From Streptomyces chartreusis NRRL 3882 (GTDB lineage Bacteria > Actinomycetota > Actinomycetes > Streptomycetales > Streptomycetaceae), in assembly GCF_900236475.1 (NCBI RefSeq), contig NZ_LT963352.1, forward strand, positions 1,860,001 through 1,924,000: 64,000 bases of DNA, given 5' to 3'. The stretch's first letter is position 1; every line of letters begins with the position of its first letter. Below, piece after piece: positions 57,961-64,000 of this stretch. The translations under genes and the position numbers were made by a program. A model generated the notes under the pieces. The model ran no database searches. It was given only the letters and a program-made list of their open reading frames with translations, and was not told the DNA's origin.

Positions 57961-59076
57961 TCAGCGGCCGCTCGGCGCCTGCGGAAAGCCGAGCTGTGGT
58001 GCCAGCAGCCGGGCCTCGGCCGCCCGGTCGGCGAGGAAGGCGAGGGCCAGGGCGCGTTCGCGGTAACGGAGCGGGGCGGGGACGGTGCCCCGGCCGCCGT
58101 AGGCCGGCTGCTCGTCGCCCGCCCGGGCGAGCAGCAGTGCGGTGAGCCAGTCGTACTTCACGGCGGAGGCGCACACGCCGAGCCGTACGAGCCGTTCGTC
58201 GCCACGCCAGCCGCTCTCGCGCAGGCCGTGCAGGTAGGCGTCGTACGCCGCCTTGGCCAGGCCGGGGAGGTCGGCGGCGGGGACGAACAGGTCGAAGACG
58301 CAGTCGGGGAGGTAGTTGCCGAGGTCCTCGCCGAGCGCGCCGTCCCCGGCGAACGCCCAGTCGAGGACGACACTGTCGCGGCCGTCGGAACGGACGTTGG
58401 CCGGCCACTGGTCGAGATGGCTAAAGGCGCGCGGCAGGGACTCCATGACCGTGAGGAACCACTCGCGGTCGTGGTGGAGGCGGACCATGTCCTCGCGCAG
58501 GCCCGCCGGGAAGTGCTCCCGGACCAGGGGGTGTCGCCAGGCCTCGTCGTCATCGAGCAGGTCCTGGCCCGTCGTCCTGCCGGCCGTGTAGTCGCGCAGG
58601 AAGCGCTGCGACAGCCACGGCCGGTCCTCCCCCGCACCCACCGCGCCCTGCGCGGCCCCGAGCCGGTACGCGTGCTCGACGTGCCGGGCGAGCGGCCAGG
58701 CCGTCGCCGGTTCGCCCGGCACGTCCTCCAGCCACAACGCCAGGTCGCCGTCGGGGCGTTCGGCGCAGGCCAGCAGCCGGGGCGCGCGCAGGCCGTGCGG
58801 CTGCCAGACCTGGGCGAGCCCCGACCGGTAGACGTACGCCTCGCGGCGCCAGAAGTTCCAGTGCCGTGGGTCGTTGGAGGCGGCCCAGGTGACGCTGGTC
58901 TCCTTGGTCCGCGTCAGCACCTTCAGTACGGCCGAACGCCCGCCGGCGGTGACTCGCCACACTCCGGCCGTGACGCCGTTCCACGGGTTGTGCGTGAGCG
59001 GCTCGAACACCGCCTTCCCCGCCGGGACTCCCAGGACCTCACGTACTTCGGCATCAGCGACAGCGACCTCGGGCAT
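57961..59076 (-). CDS. APH-family small-molecule kinase
   Basis: A 371-residue kinase. The catalytic loop is FSHLDQWPANV and the metal Asp lies in VLDWAFAG. The start lies nine bases after the stop of the APC permease gene, so the two are an operon. Substrate unknown; a link to amino acid or methyl metabolism is possible from the neighbours only. Confidence 0.83.
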   Translation of the reverse strand: MPEVAVADAEVREVLGVPAGKAVFEPLTHNPWNGVTAGVWRVTAGGRSAVLKVLTRTKETSVTWAASNDPRHWNFWRREAYVYRSGLAQVWQPHGLRAPRLLACAERPDGDLALWLEDVPGEPATAWPLARHVEHAYRLGAAQGAVGAGEDRPWLSQRFLRDYTAGRTTGQDLLDDDEAWRHPLVREHFPAGLREDMVRLHHDREWFLTVMESLPRAFSHLDQWPANVRSDGRDSVVLDWAFAGDGALGEDLGNYLPDCVFDLFVPAADLPGLAKAAYDAYLHGLRESGWRGDERLVRLGVCASAVKYDWLTALLLARAGDEQPAYGGRGTVPAPLRYRERALALAFLADRAAEARLLAPQLGFPQAPSGR

Positions 59077-59085
59077 GCCCCGATG

Positions 59086-60480
59086 CTATGCCGCAGCCTC
59101 CGCCTTGTCCGTCGCCTCCGCCTTGTCCTTGCGTCCCCGCAGCCACACGTACACCGGGATCCCGGCGAACAGGAACAGCACGCCCTGGTACACGGCGGCG
59201 TATCCGGCGCCCGCGATCAGCCAGAACGAGAAGCCGAAGGAGAGGACGGCGACGGACAGGTCGCGGACCAGGCCCGCCGGGCGGACGCGGTCGCGGGTGC
59301 CGCGGGCCAGCCAGTACAGCTGGGCCGCCGCGGACAGCAGGTACGGCACGCAGCCGGTGAACGTGGTGATCAGGACGAGGACGCGGAACGTGGTGTCCGG
59401 GCCCGCCGTGTAGTTGAGGGCGATGAGGAGCGTGCCGAGCACCGCGCAGGCCCAGACGCCGAAGCCCGGCACGCCGCCCTTGCCGACCCGGGCGAAGGGC
59501 GCGGGGAAGAGACCGTCACGCGCGGCGGCGTACGGCATCTGCGCGGCCATGAGGATCCAGCCGTTGAGGCAGCCGGTGATCGAGACGACGGCGACCAGGG
59601 CGACGGCCGTGCCGCCCCAGGAGCTGCCGGTGAGGGCGTTCACCGCGTCGGCGAACGGGGCGCCCGAGTCGACGAGCCGACTGTGCGGGACGAGACCGAA
59701 GACGGCGACGGTGCCGAGGATGTAGACCAGGGCCGAGGCCAGCGTGCCGAGGACGCTCGCCCGGGCGACGGTGCGCTCGGGGTCGCGGACCTCGCCCGCG
59801 CTGACCGCGGCCGACTCGACGCCGAGGAAGCTGTACAGCAGCAGCGCGGCGGAGGCGGCCAGCGCGCCGGAGACGCTCTGGCCGGAGGCGTTGAACGGGC
59901 CGAAGTTGTCCGTGTCGACGAAGAACAGGCCGATGGTGGCCAGCAGGAGCAGCGGTACGAACTTCAGGACCGTGGAGACGACCTGCACCGTGCCGACCCA
60001 GCGGGTGCCCGCGAAGTTGGCGGCGGCGGGCAGCCAGAGAGCGGCCATGGCGACGACGGCCTGGAGGACGTGGTTGCCGTGCAGAGGTATCAGGACGTCG
60101 ACGTAGCCGACGACCGCGACGGCCAGGGCGGCGATGCTGACCCAGCACATCGTCCAGTACGACCAGGCCGACAGGAACCCGGCGAACTCGCCGAACGCGT
60201 CCCGCGGGTAGACGTACAGCCCGCCCGTGACCGGGCTGCGGCGCGCCAGACTGCCGAAGAGCAGGGCGAGGGCGACCGCGCCGACCGAGAGCACCACGAA
60301 GGCGAGCAGGCTGACCGTGCCGTAGGGGGCGACGGTGGCGGGCAGGGCGAAGATGCCGCCGCCGATGATGTTGCCCATGACGAGGGCCGTGGCGGCGGCG
60401 AGGCCGAAGGTGCGGCGGGGAGGGGGCGCCGGGGCCGGCTCGACGGGTTCGGCGGCCTCGGCGGGGCTGGGGACGGTCAT
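59086..60480 (-). CDS. Amino acid permease of the APC superfamily
   Basis: A 464-residue transporter with about twelve segments. The signature GNIIGGGIFALPATVAPYG is the APC consensus, and the segment SWGGTAVALVAVVSITGCLNGW is typical. It is divergent from the homocysteine S-methyltransferase gene, the arrangement of E. coli mmuP and mmuM, so S-methylmethionine is a possible substrate. ATG 60480 follows AGGA. Confidence 0.85.
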   Translation of the reverse strand: MTVPSPAEAAEPVEPAPAPPPRRTFGLAAATALVMGNIIGGGIFALPATVAPYGTVSLLAFVVLSVGAVALALLFGSLARRSPVTGGLYVYPRDAFGEFAGFLSAWSYWTMCWVSIAALAVAVVGYVDVLIPLHGNHVLQAVVAMAALWLPAAANFAGTRWVGTVQVVSTVLKFVPLLLLATIGLFFVDTDNFGPFNASGQSVSGALAASAALLLYSFLGVESAAVSAGEVRDPERTVARASVLGTLASALVYILGTVAVFGLVPHSRLVDSGAPFADAVNALTGSSWGGTAVALVAVVSITGCLNGWILMAAQMPYAAARDGLFPAPFARVGKGGVPGFGVWACAVLGTLLIALNYTAGPDTTFRVLVLITTFTGCVPYLLSAAAQLYWLARGTRDRVRPAGLVRDLSVAVLSFGFSFWLIAGAGYAAVYQGVLFLFAGIPVYVWLRGRKDKAEATDKAEAAA

Positions 60481-60611
60481 GGGCGTTCCTGACGAGCGGA
60501 GAGGGGGAGGGCCGTGATCGTAACCCGCCATCCCACATGCTGGGCGACCTGTTCATGTACTGGACACAATCGGCTGGGGTCCGCGCCCGGATCTGGACTA
60601 CGGTCGTCCGT

Positions 60612-61523
60612 ATGACCAGCACCCTCACCCTCGCCGAAGCCCTCGCCGCCGGGACGGTCGTCCTCGACGGCGGCATGTCCAACCAGCTCGAGTCGGCCGG
60701 GCACGACCTGAGCGACGAGCTGTGGTCGGCGCGGCTGCTCGCGCAGCGGCCGGAGGCGATCACCGAGGCACATCTCGCCTACTTCCGGGCGGGCGCGGAC
60801 GTGGCGATCACGGCCAGCTACCAGGCCACCTTCGAGGGCTTCGCCAAGCGCGGGATCGACCACGACCGGGCGGCCGAACTCATGGCGCTCAGCGTCGAGT
60901 TGGCACGGGAGGCGGCCCGGCTCGCCCGCGTCCCCCGCCCGCTGTGGGTGGCGGCCTCGGCCGGCCCGTACGGGGCGATGCTCGCGGACGGCTCCGAGTA
61001 CCGGGGGCGCTACGGCCTCACGGTCGACGAACTGGAGCGCTTCCACCGCCCCCGCCTGGAGGTGCTGGCCGCAGCCCGCCCCGACGTGCTCGCGCTGGAG
61101 ACGGTCCCCGACGCCGACGAGGCCGCCGCCCTGCTGCGGGCGGTGCGCGGGCTCGGGGTGCCGGCCTGGCTGACGTACTCCGTCGCCGGTGGCCGCACGC
61201 GCGCCGGGCAGCCGCTGGAGGAGGCCTTCGCCCTGGCCGCCGACGCGGACGAGGTGATCGCGGTCGGCGTGAACTGCTGCGCGCCCGAGGACGTGGACAC
61301 CGCCGCCGCGACCGCGGCCCGGGTCACCGGCAAGCCCGTCGTCGTCTACCCCAACAGCGGCGAGACCTGGAACGCCGACGCCCGCGCCTGGACCGGCCGT
61401 TCCACCTTCACCGCCGGTCAGGTGAAGGGCTGGCAGCAGTCCGGCGCCCGCCTGATCGGCGGCTGCTGCCGGGTGGGCCCGGAGGCGATCTCGGGCATCG
61501 CGGGAACGCTGGGGGCGGCATAA
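60612..61523 (+). CDS. mmuM: Homocysteine S-methyltransferase
   Basis: A 303-residue zinc-dependent methyltransferase. The zinc ligands are in GVNCCAP and GGCCRVG. It transfers a methyl group from S-methylmethionine (or SAM) to homocysteine to make methionine. A TACGGT hexamer ends 7 bases before the ATG (60599-60604), so a leaderless message is possible. The APC permease on the other strand is likely functionally linked. Confidence 0.92.
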   Translation: MTSTLTLAEALAAGTVVLDGGMSNQLESAGHDLSDELWSARLLAQRPEAITEAHLAYFRAGADVAITASYQATFEGFAKRGIDHDRAAELMALSVELAREAARLARVPRPLWVAASAGPYGAMLADGSEYRGRYGLTVDELERFHRPRLEVLAAARPDVLALETVPDADEAAALLRAVRGLGVPAWLTYSVAGGRTRAGQPLEEAFALAADADEVIAVGVNCCAPEDVDTAAATAARVTGKPVVVYPNSGETWNADARAWTGRSTFTAGQVKGWQQSGARLIGGCCRVGPEAISGIAGTLGAA

Positions 61524-61605
61524 GGAGCGACGTGCCGCCGCCGGGGCACCAGTCCGCGCACAACCCTCCTCCCGTCCCCGCCCCGCTGCTAGCCTCCGTC
61601 CAGGG

Positions 61606-61613
61606 AACCGGTT
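61606..61613. promoter_or_regulatory. Autoregulatory operator candidate for LacI gene
   Basis: AACCGGTT is a perfect palindrome with a central CG, 66 bases upstream of the LacI-family ATG and just after a TAGCCT -10-like hexamer (61590-61595). It would suit autorepression. Confidence 0.45.
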
Positions 61614-61679
61614 GCCATGGCGTTGCCGCAGTTCCCGAGGGGTGGGTGCGGACCGGCGCCCGGGAGAGACGAGGCAGTC

Positions 61680-62777
61680 ATGACGAGGAAGAGCGGGGAC
61701 GCGAGCCGCAGCACCATCCGGGACGTGGCGGCCCGCGCGGGGGTCTCGGCGTCGACGGTGTCACGAGTGCTCGGCGGTGTGTACCCGGTGAGCGCGGCGA
61801 CGCGCGGACGCGTCATGCGGGCGGTCCGTGAGCTGGACTACGTCGCGGACGCGCGGGCGAAGGCGATCGCGGGCGTCGCCACGCCCACGCTGGCGTTCGT
61901 ACTGGAGGACATCACCGGCCCGTCGTTCGCGCACATGGCGCACGGCGTGGAACGCGAGGCGACCCGTCTCGGCCACCTCTGCCTGGTGTGCAGCACGGAG
62001 GGCGACGTCCGGCACGAGCTGGAGTTCGTCGAGATGATGCGCGCCCAGCGCGCCGCCGCCGTGATCCTGGTCGGCGGCACCGCCGACACGCCCGAGTACC
62101 GCGAACGCACCCACCGCATGGCCGACTCCCTCGCCTCGGCCGGTTCCCGCCTGGTCCTCTGCGGCCGACCACCGCTGGACCCCGGTGCCCCGGTGACGGT
62201 CATCGAGTACGACAACGAGGGCGGGGCCTACACCCTGGTCGCCCACGTCCTCGCCCAGGGCCACCGCAGGGTGCTGTTCCTCGGCGGCCGGGCGGACCAC
62301 ACCACGGCGCTGGGCCGCGAACGCGGTTATCTCGCGGCCCACCGGGCCCGGGGCCTGACCCCCGACCCGTCCCTCCTCCTGCACGGCGACTTCACCCGCG
62401 ACGCGGGCCACCGCCTCATGCAGCAGGCCCTCAAGGACGGCCTCGACTTCACGGCCGTCGTGGCCGCCACCGACATGGTCGCGGCGGGCGCCCTCACCGC
62501 CCTGCACGAGGCGGGCCTGACCGTCCCCGGCGACGTCTCCCTCGCGGGCTACGACGACATCTCCTTCGCCCGCGACCTGCACCCGGCCCTCACGACGGTC
62601 CACGTCCCCTACGAGGAACTCGGCCGCCTCGCCGTCCGCACAGCCCTCGAACACACACCGGGCGCCCCGGACGAACACCTGCTGCTGGGCACCCACGTGG
62701 TGGTGCGGGACTCGGTGGGTCCGCCGCCGTCAGTGCCGGCGGAGCGCGCCGGTGCGGCGCAGTCGCCGTACGGCTGA
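61680..62777 (+). CDS. LacI-family transcriptional regulator
   Basis: A 365-residue repressor. The N-terminal helix-turn-helix is TIRDVAARAGVSASTVSRV with the hinge LDYVADARAKAIAG, followed by a periplasmic-binding-protein-like sensor domain. ATG 61680 is chosen because GAGG lies upstream; ATG 61617 is an in-frame alternative with no ribosome binding site and would cover the operator. Its 3' end overlaps the convergent esterase gene by 48 bases. Target genes are unknown. Confidence 0.9.
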   Translation: MTRKSGDASRSTIRDVAARAGVSASTVSRVLGGVYPVSAATRGRVMRAVRELDYVADARAKAIAGVATPTLAFVLEDITGPSFAHMAHGVEREATRLGHLCLVCSTEGDVRHELEFVEMMRAQRAAAVILVGGTADTPEYRERTHRMADSLASAGSRLVLCGRPPLDPGAPVTVIEYDNEGGAYTLVAHVLAQGHRRVLFLGGRADHTTALGRERGYLAAHRARGLTPDPSLLLHGDFTRDAGHRLMQQALKDGLDFTAVVAATDMVAAGALTALHEAGLTVPGDVSLAGYDDISFARDLHPALTTVHVPYEELGRLAVRTALEHTPGAPDEHLLLGTHVVVRDSVGPPPSVPAERAGAAQSPYG

Positions 62778-64000
62778 GCGCAGTTCCGCACTGCGGCTGG
62801 GCGAACCGTCGGCAGGGGCCGATGCCGGTGTGGATTCCTCGGGCGGGACGGCGGCGTCGGTCGCGTCGGTCGCCCAGAGGGCGAGTTCGCGGTCCCGGGG
62901 GCCGTACGCCGTGTAGGCCAGGCCGTTCTCGGCGTCCGGTGCGCGGTCTCCGAAGATCCGCACCGGGTGCGCCTCGTCCCAGCGCTCCCAGCCCGGGTCG
63001 CCGTCCGTGGCGAAGCGCACCCAGGCGGCGTGCATCTCGTCGGCCAGTTCCTGCGGGGCGCCCTCTCCGGCCAGTTTGCGGGCCTCCGGGACCTCCCCGG
63101 TGTCGAAGACGAAGCCGAGCTCCAGCGCGTGGCAGGAGCCGAGGTCGGGGAGGTTCGAGGGCCAGGCGAACTCGTAGACGTACGACGGTTCCCTACGGGC
63201 GTCGGCCAGGCGGTGCAGGGGCATGCGGAGGAGGTGGTCGGTGACCAGCTGGCCCACGATCTCCGCCGGGCCCGCCTCGGGGTGCAGGGCGCGGTAGCCG
63301 CGCGGGACCTCGCTGCCGCAGTGGCAGCGGGCCATGGCCCCCGCGAGGGCGACTGCTCCGAGGCGGTCGACGCGGTCCAGCAGGCCGCCCGGCACCAGCC
63401 ACAGCCGGTACTCGTCGCGGGTCCAGCCCAGCAGCAGTTCGACGCCCGGGGCGGCGCCGCCCTCGGTGAGGGCCTCCAGGGGGTCGCGCGGGACGGTGTC
63501 GCCGTCGATGACGATGCCGAAGGCGGGGCCGCCGACCACCGGGCTGCTGAGCCTGCCCACCTCGGCCTGGGTGTGCAGCAGGAGGTCGCGGTCGACGGCG
63601 GCGAAGGCCTCGGCGGTGGCGGGGATCTTCAGCCGGGAGGCCATGCGGCGCACCATCCGCCGTACCTTGGCCCGCTCGGACGCCTCCGGCGGCCCGCTCT
63701 GGAGGACCGCCCGCCGCACCAGCCCCTGCGTCTGCGGGGCGGCGATGAGGGCGCCGATGCTGATCGCCCCGGCGGACTGACCGAAGAGAGTGATGCGGCC
63801 CGGGTCGCCACCGAAGGCCTCGATGGCCTCGTGCACCCAGGTCAGGGCGGCGATCTGGTCGCGCAGGCCGGGGTTCGGGGGCGTGTCCGGGAACAGTCCG
63901 TAGCCTTCGACTCCCAGTCGGTAGTTGACCGAGACGCACACCACGCCGTCGCGGGCGAAGGCATGGCCGTCGTAGACGGGGACGGCGGACGAACCCCTGG
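62730..64000 (-). CDS. Type-B carboxylesterase (partial)
   Basis: The N-terminus lies beyond the right edge; 422 residues are visible. The catalytic Ser is in FGQSAGAIS, the oxyanion region in VSVNYRLGVEGY, and the catalytic His lies near SCHALELGFVF. The family hydrolyses carboxylic esters including p-nitrobenzyl and lipid esters. There is no link to a regulon beyond the convergent LacI gene, whose 3' end it overlaps. Confidence 0.88.
   Translation of the reverse strand, partial: RGSSAVPVYDGHAFARDGVVCVSVNYRLGVEGYGLFPDTPPNPGLRDQIAALTWVHEAIEAFGGDPGRITLFGQSAGAISIGALIAAPQTQGLVRRAVLQSGPPEASERAKVRRMVRRMASRLKIPATAEAFAAVDRDLLLHTQAEVGRLSSPVVGGPAFGIVIDGDTVPRDPLEALTEGGAAPGVELLLGWTRDEYRLWLVPGGLLDRVDRLGAVALAGAMARCHCGSEVPRGYRALHPEAGPAEIVGQLVTDHLLRMPLHRLADARREPSYVYEFAWPSNLPDLGSCHALELGFVFDTGEVPEARKLAGEGAPQELADEMHAAWVRFATDGDPGWERWDEAHPVRIFGDRAPDAENGLAYTAYGPRDRELALWATDATDAAVPPEESTPASAPADGSPSRSAELRSAVRRLRRTGALRRH

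Noticed and set aside
57946..60492. 848-codon open frame opposite the kinase and permease genes
   Set aside because: It lacks motifs and is antisense to well-supported genes.

Overview
The window is very GC-rich, uses GTG and TTG starts as well as ATG, has short Shine-Dalgarno sites, and carries typical Streptomyces families: DUF2637, ANTAR/STAS, an ECF41-type sigma factor, many two-domain secreted hydrolases and an alditol oxidase almost identical in its active site to the S. coelicolor enzyme. It is best read as a Streptomyces chromosome segment. No rRNA, tRNA, CRISPR array, transposase, integrase or phage gene was seen. Two genes are cut by the window edges: the xanthine dehydrogenase large subunit at the left and a type-B carboxylesterase at the right.

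Layout. 1-5503: a three-subunit xanthine dehydrogenase-type operon faces away from a PucR-type purine-catabolism regulator. 5653-9810: a TPR protein, a GntR/FCD regulator, an iron-box-controlled FhuF-like ferric reductase and a DUF2637 membrane protein. 9898-12934: an RsbW-like ATPase, a secreted protein, and a divergent HTH-transmembrane-extracellular protein. 12956-17088: a PoxB-like pyruvate oxidase/dehydrogenase, a degenerate PP2C-like protein and a DUF456 membrane protein. 17099-20618: alkylation repair (Ada-AlkA fusion coupled to Ogt), a small unknown protein, the ribosome-assembly GTPase RsgA and a 22-residue ORF just upstream of it. 20708-22198: an unusual predicted membrane protein joining sigma-like, zinc-finger and cellulose-binding (CBM2) parts. 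22435-27599: a radical SAM protein with an atypical cysteine spacing, a 2-hydroxyacid dehydrogenase divergent from aldO, a winged-helix regulator and a STAS-ANTAR protein. 27600-28577: about 1 kb without a convincing gene, mostly imperfect tandem repeats with a unit of about 200 bp.

28578-36058: a beta-galactoside uptake and hydrolysis locus, with a ROK regulator, a binding-protein ABC importer and a GH2 beta-galactosidase. The regulator and the transporter share a promoter-overlapping inverted-repeat motif, which suggests one ROK-controlled regulon. 36176-46352: an ABC-2 exporter, an MFS exporter, a nucleotidyltransferase-like protein, an ECF41-like sigma factor divergent from a small membrane protein, a secreted phosphodiesterase-fold protein, a TetR-phosphotransferase pair and a PEP mutase/isocitrate lyase-family enzyme. 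46415-57088: a plant cell-wall locus with DUF2264 protein, rhamnogalacturonan acetylesterase, rhamnogalacturonan lyase, two GH43 enzymes, an expansin-like protein and an autotransporter-like beta-strand surface protein. 57092-64000: MOSC protein, APH-like kinase and APC permease divergent from homocysteine S-methyltransferase, then a LacI regulator and the partial carboxylesterase.

Taken together the region looks like chromosome-arm or core-flank metabolic DNA devoted to purine salvage, polyol and galactoside use, and pectin/arabinogalactan breakdown. Functions are assigned from motifs read by eye; no database search was run.
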